A stretch of 64,000 nucleotides of DNA, taken from assembly GCF_010501015.1 (NCBI RefSeq), contig NZ_QVML01000006.1, positions 62,001 through 126,000 on the forward strand, in the 5' to 3' direction. This document shows positions 41,832-50,938 of the stretch, in pieces (position 1 is the stretch's first letter; every line of letters starts with the position of its first letter). A program made the position numbers and the translations under genes. This DNA comes from Bacteroides sp. 214 (GTDB lineage Bacteria > Bacteroidota > Bacteroidia > Bacteroidales > Bacteroidaceae). The notes beneath the pieces were generated by a model, which saw only the letters and a program-made list of their open reading frames with translations, did not search any database and was not told where the DNA came from.

Positions 41832-42995
41832 ATGAAAAAAACGATCTTTCTGTTGGTAATCGCATTTCTGACAACCTTATCCTACGGGCAAAACCATGTT
41901 GTGGTTGGTGCCGAGCAAACAAATGAGTATTTCTCTATCTTAAAGAACAAACGTATTGCTATTTTCTCTAACCATACAGGTATGGTAGGCGATAAGCATT
42001 TATTGGATGTGCTGGTGGAGAACAAACTGAATGTAGTCGCGATTTTCTCGCCGGAGCATGGATTCCGTGGTAGTGCCGATGCAGGCGAACACGTGTCGAG
42101 CTCGGTAGATGAGAAAACCGGTGTGCCCATCCTTTCTCTGTATGACGGTAATTTGGGCAGACCCAGCGAAGCCAATATGCGTAAATTCGACATTCTTGTT
42201 GTTGACATACAAGACGTGGGTTTGCGTTTTTATACCTATTACGCGTCGATGGTGCGGCTGATGGATGCCTGTGCCGAATTTAATCGTAAGGTTTTAATTC
42301 TGGATCGCCCCAATCCTAACGGACATTATGTAGATGGTCCTATTTTGGATATGAAATATAAATCGGGTGTGGGTTGGTTGCCTATTCCTGTGGTACATGG
42401 CATGACGCTGGGCGAACTGGCATTAATGGTAAATGGCGAACGGTGGCTACCTGCCTCCCGCGTGTGCGATCTTACCGTTATTAAGTGTAAGAACTATACC
42501 CACCAGACACTTTATCGCTTGCCCATTCCTCCTTCGCCCAACTTACCCAACATGACATCCGTCTATCTTTATCCCTCTACCTGCTACTTTGAGGCAACTC
42601 CGGTGAGCTTGGGGCGTGGTACTTCCTTGCCTTTCCAGGTATACGGGCATCCTAATATGACGGGTTATAGCTTCGACTTTACTCCTCGCAGCATTCCCGG
42701 CGCGAAGAATCCTCCACAACTTAATAAAAAATGCTACGGTGTAGACCTTAGTCACCTGAGCGATGAAGAAATCTGGCGAAAGGGAATCAATCTGGAATAT
42801 GTGATAGATGCCTACCGCAATCTCAATATGGGCGATCACTTCTTCCGTTCGTTCTTTGAGCTTTTAATGGGTACCGACTACGTGCGCAAGATGATCAAGG
42901 AGGGTAAAAGTGCCGATGAAATCAAAGAAATGTGGAAAGAAGACGTGGAAAAGTTCAAGGTGCAGCGCAGACCCTATTTGCTGTACGAAGAATAA
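41832..42995 (+). CDS. namZ: Exo-beta-N-acetylmuramidase NamZ (DUF1343, GH171), copy 1
   Basis: The 387-residue product has a signal peptide (1-19). It belongs to the DUF1343 family, whose characterised members (NamZ, GH171) release MurNAc from the non-reducing end of wall glycan fragments. Family motifs are FSNHTGMVGD, FSPEHGFRGSADAGE (72-86; His75/Glu region), DIQDVGLRFYTYYASM (125-140) and LDRPNPNG. It is the first gene of the operon. A second, divergent NamZ is at 55548. The product MurNAc is the substrate of the MurT-MurK-MurQ genes downstream. Confidence 0.9.
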   Translation: MKKTIFLLVIAFLTTLSYGQNHVVVGAEQTNEYFSILKNKRIAIFSNHTGMVGDKHLLDVLVENKLNVVAIFSPEHGFRGSADAGEHVSSSVDEKTGVPILSLYDGNLGRPSEANMRKFDILVVDIQDVGLRFYTYYASMVRLMDACAEFNRKVLILDRPNPNGHYVDGPILDMKYKSGVGWLPIPVVHGMTLGELALMVNGERWLPASRVCDLTVIKCKNYTHQTLYRLPIPPSPNLPNMTSVYLYPSTCYFEATPVSLGRGTSLPFQVYGHPNMTGYSFDFTPRSIPGAKNPPQLNKKCYGVDLSHLSDEEIWRKGINLEYVIDAYRNLNMGDHFFRSFFELLMGTDYVRKMIKEGKSADEIKEMWKEDVEKFKVQRRPYLLYEE

Positions 42996-43030
42996 GAATA
43001 GATATAACAATCATTTAATAAAATAATACA

Positions 43031-44503
43031 ATGAGTCCAGTAGCCGTAATTATAACGATAGCCATCTATTTTGCTGTCTTGTTTTTTATCTCATACCTTG
43101 CCGGTCGTAAAGCAGACAACCAAGGGTTTTTTGTTGGAAACCGCAAATCTGCTTGGTATGTGGTTGCTTTTGCCATGATAGGTTCCAGTATATCGGGGGT
43201 AACGTTCGTTTCTGTTCCCGGTATGGTGGCAGTAAGTGGTTTTTCGTATATACAGATGGTGATTGGTTTTGCCGTAGGACAAGTTCTCATTGCCTTTGTG
43301 TTGATTCCACTCTTCTACCGGATGAATGTGGTATCTATCTATGAGTATTTGGAAAACCGTTTCGGGCTATCCTCCTACCGCACGGGTGCTTGGTTCTTCT
43401 TTATCTCAAAAATACTTGGCGCGTCGGTGCGTGTATTTCTGGTAGCTATCATCCTTCAGTGGCTTGTTTTCGACCCACTGGGTGTTCCCTTTATCCTGAA
43501 TGCGATTATCACCATGCTGTTGGTATGGCTCTATACCTTTCAGGGGGGAGTTAAAACGTTGATTTGGACAGACTCGTTCAAGACTTTCTGTCTGATATCT
43601 TCCGTTGTATTATGTATATATTATATTGCTTCAAACCTCAATCTAAATTTCTCCGGGATGGTTGCTACCATTACTGATAGCGACTTATCCCGGGCTTTCT
43701 ACTTTGATGATGCCAATGATAAGCGTTTCTTCTTCAAGCAATTTCTGGCGGGTGTGTTTACCGTAATTGCCATGACCGGACTTGATCAAGATTTTATGCA
43801 ACGCAACCTGAGCTGTAAGAACCCTAAGGATGCGCAAAAAAATATGATTACCAGTGGGGTGATGCAGATTGTAATTATCATGATGTTCCTTATGCTGGGT
43901 GTATTGCTTTATACATTTGCCGCGCAGAATGGGCTATTTACTCCACAAGATGTAATTAATGGAACTCAGCAAAGTGACAAGGTATTCTCGGACATTGCAA
44001 CGGGTGGTTATTTCCCTGTTATAGTAGGTATACTGTTTGTCATTGGGCTCGTTTCGTCGTCCTACTCGGCAGCCGGTTCGGCTATGACAGCGCTTACCAC
44101 CTCGTTCACGTTGGACATATTGGATGCCAAGAAGAAAAAAGAAGAAGAAGTGGTGAAAATTCGCAAACGTGTACATATTGGTATGGCTGTTTGTATGGGT
44201 CTGCTCATCTTCGTGTTTAAGGCGTTGAACAACACCAGTGTAATTGACGCGGTGTATATCATAGCCAGCTACTCCTACGGACCTATATTGGGAATGTTTG
44301 TATTTGGTATTACGATGAAACAGCAAGTGCGCGATAAGTATGTGCCCTATGTGGCATTGATGTCGCCCATACTTTGTTTCATTCTGCAAAAGAATTCGGA
44401 AGCATGGTTCAATGGTTACCAGCTGGGCTATGAATTATTGTTGCTGAATGCCTTCTTTACCTTTGTGGGGCTTTCTATGTTGATAGTAAAAAAGAAATCA
44501 TAA
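43031..44503 (+). CDS. Sodium:solute symporter (SSS family)
   Basis: The 490-residue product is an integral inner-membrane protein of about 13 membrane segments with the SSS fold. It has IGSSISGVTFVSVPGM, GGVKTLIWTDSFKTF (typical SSS signature area) and SSSYSAAGSAMTALTTSF near the Na+ site. It should import a small solute with Na+. Position 35 bp after namZ and before an amidase suggests a wall-derived sugar or peptide, but SSS specificity cannot be read from sequence. It is distinct from the MurT-type carrier encoded at 59620. Confidence 0.88.
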   Translation: MSPVAVIITIAIYFAVLFFISYLAGRKADNQGFFVGNRKSAWYVVAFAMIGSSISGVTFVSVPGMVAVSGFSYIQMVIGFAVGQVLIAFVLIPLFYRMNVVSIYEYLENRFGLSSYRTGAWFFFISKILGASVRVFLVAIILQWLVFDPLGVPFILNAIITMLLVWLYTFQGGVKTLIWTDSFKTFCLISSVVLCIYYIASNLNLNFSGMVATITDSDLSRAFYFDDANDKRFFFKQFLAGVFTVIAMTGLDQDFMQRNLSCKNPKDAQKNMITSGVMQIVIIMMFLMLGVLLYTFAAQNGLFTPQDVINGTQQSDKVFSDIATGGYFPVIVGILFVIGLVSSSYSAAGSAMTALTTSFTLDILDAKKKKEEEVVKIRKRVHIGMAVCMGLLIFVFKALNNTSVIDAVYIIASYSYGPILGMFVFGITMKQQVRDKYVPYVALMSPILCFILQKNSEAWFNGYQLGYELLLLNAFFTFVGLSMLIVKKKS

Positions 44504-44514
44504 CTTAACACATC

Positions 44515-47500
44515 ATGATTAAATTCTTTCGTCTATGCTTGATTGTGACATTGTTCAGCCTGCCCCCACAGGCTGCAATGGCACAAGACCTCTCTCCCGA
44601 GGACAGAGAGAAACTCGGTACAATGCTTACCGAGCTTGCACGGCAAGAGATTGCCGTTGGGCGGATACGCATTGATTCCGTTGCGGTGGTGGGGAATGAA
44701 CTACAACTATTTGCCAATCGGAATTGCGCATATATTCCTTTCAGAGAAGAGAATGTAGCTGCGATTTATGCAAACATTCAGGAACTTCTTCCCTATGAGT
44801 TTAAGCAATACAAGGTTGCTTTATTAACCGACAATCACCCGATTGAAGAATTGATACCTTTCGGTATGCGCACTAAGCGTGATAAGAAATTCAAAACCTT
44901 TACCCCTAAGGCAGAAGCTCCGTTGGTAACTAACCTCTCTACCCCTTATTCGCTCAAATATGGGTTAAGCAACAAGCATATTGCCATGTGGCAAAGTCAC
45001 GGTTATTATTACGAACCCAAACTAACGCGTTGGGAATGGCAACGGGCACGAATCTTTCAAACGGTAGAAGATTTATATACCCAGAGTTATGTATTGCCCT
45101 TCTTGGTGCCCATGCTCGAAAATGCAGGTGCTAACGTATTAATGCCACGCGAAAGGGATACCCAAATCCATGAAGTGGTGATTGATAACGACGGTTGTCG
45201 TAATGAATCTTACTATACCGAAATAACTGCGGAAAAAGCATGGAGTACAGGAACAGATGAAGGATTTGCTCATTTACGCGACCAATATGTTGATTTTGAG
45301 AATCCTTTTCGCGAAGGAACCTACCGTCTGACCGAGACTATAAAGAAAGGTAACGAGAGTTTTGCCCAATGGGTGCCCGATATTCCACAAAGCGGAAAGT
45401 ATGCTGTGTATGTATCTTACAAAACAGTACAAAATAGCACTACCGATGCACTATACACCGTGTATCATAAAGGTGGTATGTCGCAATTTCTGGTCAACCA
45501 GCAAATGGGCAGTGGCACGTGGATTTATCTGGGGCATTTCAATTTTGATGCCGGCAAACGCGAAACAGCTAAGGTGGTTTTGAGTAACAAATCGGCAAAG
45601 GCGGGACGTATCGTTACTGCCGATGCGGTAAAAATAGGTGGTGGCTATGGAAATATAGCACGTGGCATTATCCGCGGTGGCGTTGTAACCGAAAACATGA
45701 AAAGCTCTGAGCAACAAGCTACTGTAGTTCGTGAGCTTCCCCCAATAGACTACCCTTATGAAGTGAGTGGTTATCCTCGTTTTACCGAAGGAGCCCGTTA
45801 CTGGATGCAGTGGGCAGGAATACCCGATAGTGTCTACTCGGAGAGTAAGGGAGTAAATGACTATACCGACGATTATAAATCGAGAGGTCTTTGGGTGAAT
45901 TACCTTGCCGGTGGTTCGGAAGTAAATCCAGGTGCCGAAGGTTTGCATATACCGATTGACTTGTCGCTGGCATTTCATACTGATGCAGGCACCACACAGA
46001 ACGACTCCATTATAGGTACGCTGGGTATCTATTTTACCAATGGAAAAGAGGGACAGTATGCCAACGGGGCTTCTCGTTATTTGGCACGCGATCTTACCGA
46101 CATGGTCGATTCGCATATTGTAAATGATATTCGTGCTCTATATGAGCCCAATTGGAGTAGACGAGGTATGTGGAATCAATCATATTTTGAGGCACGTGTG
46201 CCTCAAGTACCGGCGTTACTACTCGAACTCCTTTCGCATCAGAACTTTGCCGATATGCGATACGGACTTGATCCACGTTTCCGCTTTACGGTAAGCCGTG
46301 CTATTTATAAAGGGATGCTACAGTTTATTTGTGCGCAGCACAATCAAAAATATGTAGTACAACCCTTACCGGTAGACCACATGGCGTTGCGTTTTACTAA
46401 AGCCAACGAGGTAGAACTAACCTGGCAACCAGTGGAAGACCCGCTTGAACCTACTGCACAAGCAGAACGATACATTGTTTATACCCGTATTGGCGATGCT
46501 GATTTTAATCATGGGGTAGTGGTGAAAGAAAACAAATACCGTGTCGTACAATCGCCTGGACTTGTATATAGCTATAAGGTAACTGCCTTGAACGAAGGTG
46601 GCGAGAGTTTCCCATCCGAGATTTTATCGGCTGGTAGCGCTCTCAATGAAAAAGGTACCGTGTTGGTTGTAAATGGATTTGACCGTATTAGTGCCCCTGC
46701 CGATTTTGTTAGCGATGGCGTAGCAGGGTTCTTAGATATGCTCGATCATGGTGTTCCTTATAAAGAAGATATTAGTTTCATTGGAAGCATGAAAGAGTTT
46801 CGCCGTTCCGTTCCATGGATGGACGATGACGCATCGGGTTTTGGCGACAGTTATGGCGACTATGAAACGATGGTGATTGCGGGTAATTCGTTCGATTATC
46901 CTGCTGTGCATGGCGAAGCGATTCTAAAGGCAGGATATTCCTTTACATCATGTAGCGATGAGGCGGTAGAACAGAGCTTGGTCGACCTGAAACAATATAA
47001 AATAGTTGACCTGATACTTGGTAAAGAACGTCAGACCAAGATGGGTAGAGGCGGAGTGATGCCGTTACAATATAAAACTTTCACAGATGCCATGCAAACA
47101 GCCATTGCCGCCTATTGCGAAGCTGGTGGCAACATATTCGTGTCGGGTGCTTTTGTAGGGACAGATTTGTGGGATGCCGATGAACCTAAGCAGGAAGATA
47201 AAGACTTTGCCATGAATGTGTTGAAGTACAAATGGCGTGTTAATCAGGCAGCTCGTAATGGAGCGGTGAAAAGTGTACCTTCACCTTTTACAGCTTTGAC
47301 CGGTAATTATTCTTATTATGATGAGCTGAATGCAGACTCTTATGTAGTTGAATCGCCCGATGCAATAGAACCTGTGGGTGAGAATAGCTTCACTGTGTTT
47401 CGCTACAGCGAGAATAATCTAAGTGCGGGAGTTGCTCATAAAGGTAGTTATAAAACATGTATATTAGGTTTTCCTTTTGAAACGGTAAAAACAAAAAAAG

Positions 47501-47550
47501 AGAAAGAAAACCTAATGAAAGCCATACTAACTTTCTTTGAAACAAGATAA
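44515..47550 (+). CDS. Mosaic N-acetylmuramoyl-L-alanine amidase with golvesin-like insert
   Basis: The 1011-residue product has a signal peptide (1-23). An Amidase_3-like zinc hydrolase is split by a large insert: HIAMWQSHGYYYEP (about 154-167) and PRERDT belong to the first half. SLAFHTDAG (about 484-492) and VPALLLELLSHQNF (about 565-578, catalytic Glu) belong to the second half. The insert (about 240-390, YVSYKTVQNSTTDALYTVYHKGG, GSGTWIYLGHFNFDAG) resembles a golvesin C-terminal-type module. A fibronectin-III-like domain (about 610-710) and a Rossmann-like C-terminal domain (about 715-1011) follow. It probably cuts stem peptides from MurNAc in the periplasm or outside. The His in the first motif is my assignment and is less certain. 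Confidence 0.75.
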   Translation: MIKFFRLCLIVTLFSLPPQAAMAQDLSPEDREKLGTMLTELARQEIAVGRIRIDSVAVVGNELQLFANRNCAYIPFREENVAAIYANIQELLPYEFKQYKVALLTDNHPIEELIPFGMRTKRDKKFKTFTPKAEAPLVTNLSTPYSLKYGLSNKHIAMWQSHGYYYEPKLTRWEWQRARIFQTVEDLYTQSYVLPFLVPMLENAGANVLMPRERDTQIHEVVIDNDGCRNESYYTEITAEKAWSTGTDEGFAHLRDQYVDFENPFREGTYRLTETIKKGNESFAQWVPDIPQSGKYAVYVSYKTVQNSTTDALYTVYHKGGMSQFLVNQQMGSGTWIYLGHFNFDAGKRETAKVVLSNKSAKAGRIVTADAVKIGGGYGNIARGIIRGGVVTENMKSSEQQATVVRELPPIDYPYEVSGYPRFTEGARYWMQWAGIPDSVYSESKGVNDYTDDYKSRGLWVNYLAGGSEVNPGAEGLHIPIDLSLAFHTDAGTTQNDSIIGTLGIYFTNGKEGQYANGASRYLARDLTDMVDSHIVNDIRALYEPNWSRRGMWNQSYFEARVPQVPALLLELLSHQNFADMRYGLDPRFRFTVSRAIYKGMLQFICAQHNQKYVVQPLPVDHMALRFTKANEVELTWQPVEDPLEPTAQAERYIVYTRIGDADFNHGVVVKENKYRVVQSPGLVYSYKVTALNEGGESFPSEILSAGSALNEKGTVLVVNGFDRISAPADFVSDGVAGFLDMLDHGVPYKEDISFIGSMKEFRRSVPWMDDDASGFGDSYGDYETMVIAGNSFDYPAVHGEAILKAGYSFTSCSDEAVEQSLVDLKQYKIVDLILGKERQTKMGRGGVMPLQYKTFTDAMQTAIAAYCEAGGNIFVSGAFVGTDLWDADEPKQEDKDFAMNVLKYKWRVNQAARNGAVKSVPSPFTALTGNYSYYDELNADSYVVESPDAIEPVGENSFTVFRYSENNLSAGVAHKGSYKTCILGFPFETVKTKKEKENLMKAILTFFETR

Positions 47551-47592
47551 CAAAAGAATAGCTTAGATTTGTAACCTGATCTAATTTAGAAC

Positions 47593-49449
47593 ATGAAGAG
47601 ACTGTCTGTAATTGTTGTTTTACTTTGCTTTGCTTCCTGGCTGTATGCTCAGGAGTTTAAGTTTGCATTACTGACCGATTTGCATGTAACCCATGCAGGA
47701 ACGGCAGAAGAAGATTTACTACGTGCGGTAGAACAAATAAACGCGAGTAAAGACATTGATTTTGTTTTGGTTACCGGCGATATTACCGAAGAAGGCGATA
47801 GGGGATCTTTGCAGAAAGCCAAGAATGTTTTGGATAAATTGAACGTGAAGTACTATGCCGTATTGGGTAATCATGAAACAACCTGGAGCGAGTCGGGTAT
47901 GACTGCCTTTGGTGATGTTTTTGGTAGTGAACGTGTTCAATTTGAGTACAACGGCTTCTTGTTTTTAGGATTCAACACCGGCCCGTTTATTCGCATGGCA
48001 GATGGGCATGTGGTGCCGCAAGACATTGCCTGGTTGAAGAAAGAACTAAAAGAATATGGCAAAAAGAAACCGGTAATCCTTGTAACGCACTACCCACTCA
48101 AAGATGGCGATGTGGATAACTGGTACGATGTGACCGATGCTGTTCGTCCGTATAACATCCGCATGTTTGTGGGTGGGCATTATCACTCCAATCGCTCTTA
48201 TGAATACGACGGCATACCCGGTTTCCTGAATCGTTCCACGCTTCGGGCAAAAGACGCGGTAGGTGGATACTGTGTATATACTGTTACCCCGGATTCTATC
48301 TTGGTATGCGAACAAAAAATAGGAGGCGAACGTGAACAATGGGCTTCTTTGTCGCTCACAAAGAAATACTACGATGCCAAAGAAGGTGCTAAAGATAAAT
48401 ACCCGGATTTTTCTGTGAACAAAGAGTATCCCCAAGTAAAAGAAGCATGGACGTTGCAAACAGGTGTAGGCATTTATTCTTCACCGGTTTATTACAATGA
48501 GAGTGTCTATGTAGGTGACGATATGGGCTACTTAACTTGCTACAATAGTAAGAATGGAAAAAAGCAGTGGCAATACAAAGCAAACCACCGAATTGTAGGG
48601 ACTCCCGCTGTTGCGGATGGCGTTGTTGTTTTTGGATCTGCCGACAAATATATCTATGGCTTGGATGCCATAAATGGTAAATTGTTATGGCAGGTTGCAG
48701 CCAATGAACCGGTATTGGGTGCTGTCTCAATTAGTGATGGAATAGCCTATGTGGGTGCAAGCGACCAGACATTCCGCGCTATAAATATTCATACAGGAGC
48801 CATTGTTTGGGAATACAGTGATGTAAAAGGATACATCGTGACCAAACCATTGATTGAAGGTGATAAAGTAATCTTTGGTTCGTGGGGCAATACGCTATAT
48901 TGTTTGAATAAAACAACCGGTATTCCTTGTTGGAAGTGGACAGGTGGTTTAACACGGATGCACTACTCACCGGCACAGGTATGGCCGGTAGTTGCACACG
49001 GTAAGGTGTTTATTGCCGATCCGCAACGGGCATTGACTGCCATTGATATTAATACCGGTGAAACAATATACCGCACGTTCCAATCTGTTGTGCGCGAAAC
49101 GATTGGCCTTTCCGAAGATAAAGAACGTATTTATAGCAAAACAATGAACGACAGTGTTGTTTGTTTTGATGCGCGAACCAACGAACCCAAGCAAGTGTGG
49201 AATTCAAATGTTGGTTTTGGTTATGAGCACGCACCCTCCATGCCGCAAGAAAAAGATGGGGTAGTGTTTGGTAGCACCAAAAATGGATTAATGTTTGGAC
49301 TGGATGCACTTAGCGGGAAAGTGTTGTGGAAGTATAAAGTAGGCAACTCGCTCATTAGCACCGTTGTGCCGTTAAGTAGTACTGAGGTTCTCTATACGGC
49401 AACAGGGGGCGAAGTTGGATTGTTGCGAATAACAGATAATTTGAAATAA
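47593..49449 (+). CDS. Calcineurin-like phosphoesterase fused to PQQ-type beta-propeller
   Basis: The 618-residue product has a signal peptide (1-19). An N-terminal metallophosphoesterase (about 20-260) has the metal motifs TDLHV, TGDI, GNHE, THYP and GGHYHS. A C-terminal propeller (about 280-615) shows recurrent G-x-L-x-W blades (NGKLLWQV, TGAIVWEY, SGKVLWKYK). The enzyme should hydrolyse a phosphomonoester or diester in the periplasm, while the propeller is probably a binding platform (PQQ-like repeats without obvious cofactor residues). Its place in a wall-salvage operon suggests a phosphorylated envelope polymer, for example a lipid-linked or phosphosugar substrate; this is inference. Confidence 0.85.
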   Translation: MKRLSVIVVLLCFASWLYAQEFKFALLTDLHVTHAGTAEEDLLRAVEQINASKDIDFVLVTGDITEEGDRGSLQKAKNVLDKLNVKYYAVLGNHETTWSESGMTAFGDVFGSERVQFEYNGFLFLGFNTGPFIRMADGHVVPQDIAWLKKELKEYGKKKPVILVTHYPLKDGDVDNWYDVTDAVRPYNIRMFVGGHYHSNRSYEYDGIPGFLNRSTLRAKDAVGGYCVYTVTPDSILVCEQKIGGEREQWASLSLTKKYYDAKEGAKDKYPDFSVNKEYPQVKEAWTLQTGVGIYSSPVYYNESVYVGDDMGYLTCYNSKNGKKQWQYKANHRIVGTPAVADGVVVFGSADKYIYGLDAINGKLLWQVAANEPVLGAVSISDGIAYVGASDQTFRAINIHTGAIVWEYSDVKGYIVTKPLIEGDKVIFGSWGNTLYCLNKTTGIPCWKWTGGLTRMHYSPAQVWPVVAHGKVFIADPQRALTAIDINTGETIYRTFQSVVRETIGLSEDKERIYSKTMNDSVVCFDARTNEPKQVWNSNVGFGYEHAPSMPQEKDGVVFGSTKNGLMFGLDALSGKVLWKYKVGNSLISTVVPLSSTEVLYTATGGEVGLLRITDNLK

Positions 49450-49463
49450 ATAAAAAATAGAAT

Positions 49464-50924
49464 ATGGAAAAGAAAATAAGTTGCTTCATTCCATTCACAG
49501 AAATGGCACAAGCTGAACAAACATTGATTGGATTGAAGAGTGCAGGGTTGGTTAATAAAGTCTATTTATTGGCAACCGAAAGTAAAGAGAAAAGCGTTGA
49601 CGGATATGAGGTTATAAACATACAAAGTCTGAACGCAAGTACTACAATGAAAGCCATAGCCGAAAAGGCAACGGATGAATATATTTTGTTGTATACGAAA
49701 TATTCTACATTGGAATTAGGCTATTTCGCTTTGGAACGCATGGTTCAACTGTTGGAAGATGGCGCTTCGGGAATGGTATATGCCGACCATTATCAAATCG
49801 TTGGCGACGAAAAGAAAAACGCCCCTGTTATTGATTACCAATTTGGTAGTTTGCGCGATGATTTTAACTTCGGCTCTGTATTGTTGTATAAAGCGGCTGC
49901 TTTCAAGGAGGCTGTAAGTAAAATGAAAGCCGATTATCAATTTGCAGGCTTATATGACTTGCGTCTTAAACTTTCGCAGAAAGAGTCATTAGTACACATC
50001 AATGAGTATCTCTACTCGGAAGTGGAATTGGATACTCGCAAGAGTGGCGAAAAGATATTCGATTATGTAGACCCCAAGAACAGAGGTGTACAAATAGAGA
50101 TGGAGAAAGCTTGTACCGAGCATTTGAAAGAAATAGGAGGCTATCTTGAGCCTAAGTTCAAAAAAATAGAATTTAGCGCAGGAAATTTCGAGTTTGAGGC
50201 TTCGGTAATAATTCCGGTACGTAACCGTATTTGTACGATTGAAGATGCTATTCGCTCGGTATTGACACAGAAAACTCAATTCAAATTTAATTTGATTGTG
50301 ATTGATAATCATTCTACTGATGGCACAACCGAAGCTATTCAGAAATATGCGCACGACGAGCGTCTTATTCATATTATCCCCGAACGTGGCGATCTTGGCA
50401 TTGGCGGCTGTTGGAATATGGGTGTTCATCATGCAAAGTGTGGTAAATTTGCTGTGCAGTTGGATAGCGATGATATCTATAAAGACGAAAATACGTTGCA
50501 AACAATGGTGAACGCATTCTACGAGCAAAACTGCGCTATGGTGGTAGGTACCTACATGATGACAAACTTTGACTTGGAGATGATACCTCCCGGTATTATT
50601 GATCATAAAGAATGGACTCCGGAGAATGGTAGAAACAATGCGCTGCGCATCAATGGTTTGGGAGCGCCCCGTGCTTTCTATACTCCTGTACTTCGTGAGG
50701 TAAAAGTACCCAATACAAGCTATGGAGAAGATTATGCGTTAGGATTGAACTTCTCGCGTCAATATCAGATTGGTCGTGTGTACGATGTGGTGTATATGTG
50801 TCGCCGTTGGGACGATAACTCGGATGCTTCGCTCGATGTGGTAAAAATGAACAACCACAATACATATAAAGATAGAATCCGTACATGGGAGTTGCAGGCA
50901 CGTATTGCTCTAAATAAAAAATAG
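49464..50924 (+). CDS. Family 2 glycosyltransferase with degenerate N-terminal GT-A-like half
   Basis: The 486-residue product has a C-terminal GT-A domain (about 245-450): SVIIPVRNRICTIEDAIRSV, VIDNHSTDGT, the Asp-rich metal motif LDSDD, and a YGEDYAL acceptor-side motif. The N-terminal 240 residues look like a diverged second GT-A fold (GMVYADHYQI, DYQFGSLRDDFNFGS) without a full catalytic set. No membrane segment or signal peptide, so it is cytoplasmic. A glycosyltransferase in a degradation operon is unexpected; it may rebuild a glycan from salvaged sugars together with the DUF4922 enzyme 11 bp downstream. Confidence 0.82.
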   Translation: MEKKISCFIPFTEMAQAEQTLIGLKSAGLVNKVYLLATESKEKSVDGYEVINIQSLNASTTMKAIAEKATDEYILLYTKYSTLELGYFALERMVQLLEDGASGMVYADHYQIVGDEKKNAPVIDYQFGSLRDDFNFGSVLLYKAAAFKEAVSKMKADYQFAGLYDLRLKLSQKESLVHINEYLYSEVELDTRKSGEKIFDYVDPKNRGVQIEMEKACTEHLKEIGGYLEPKFKKIEFSAGNFEFEASVIIPVRNRICTIEDAIRSVLTQKTQFKFNLIVIDNHSTDGTTEAIQKYAHDERLIHIIPERGDLGIGGCWNMGVHHAKCGKFAVQLDSDDIYKDENTLQTMVNAFYEQNCAMVVGTYMMTNFDLEMIPPGIIDHKEWTPENGRNNALRINGLGAPRAFYTPVLREVKVPNTSYGEDYALGLNFSRQYQIGRVYDVVYMCRRWDDNSDASLDVVKMNNHNTYKDRIRTWELQARIALNKK

Positions 50925-50938
50925 GAGAGAACACATTG
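50924..50938 (+). promoter_or_regulatory. Shine-Dalgarno site deciding a TTG start
   Basis: AGGAGAG (50923-50929) lies 6 nt before TTG at 50936-50938. No ATG occurs in this frame until about codon 120, well inside the conserved domain, so the TTG is the supported start of the DUF4922 gene. Confidence 0.7.
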
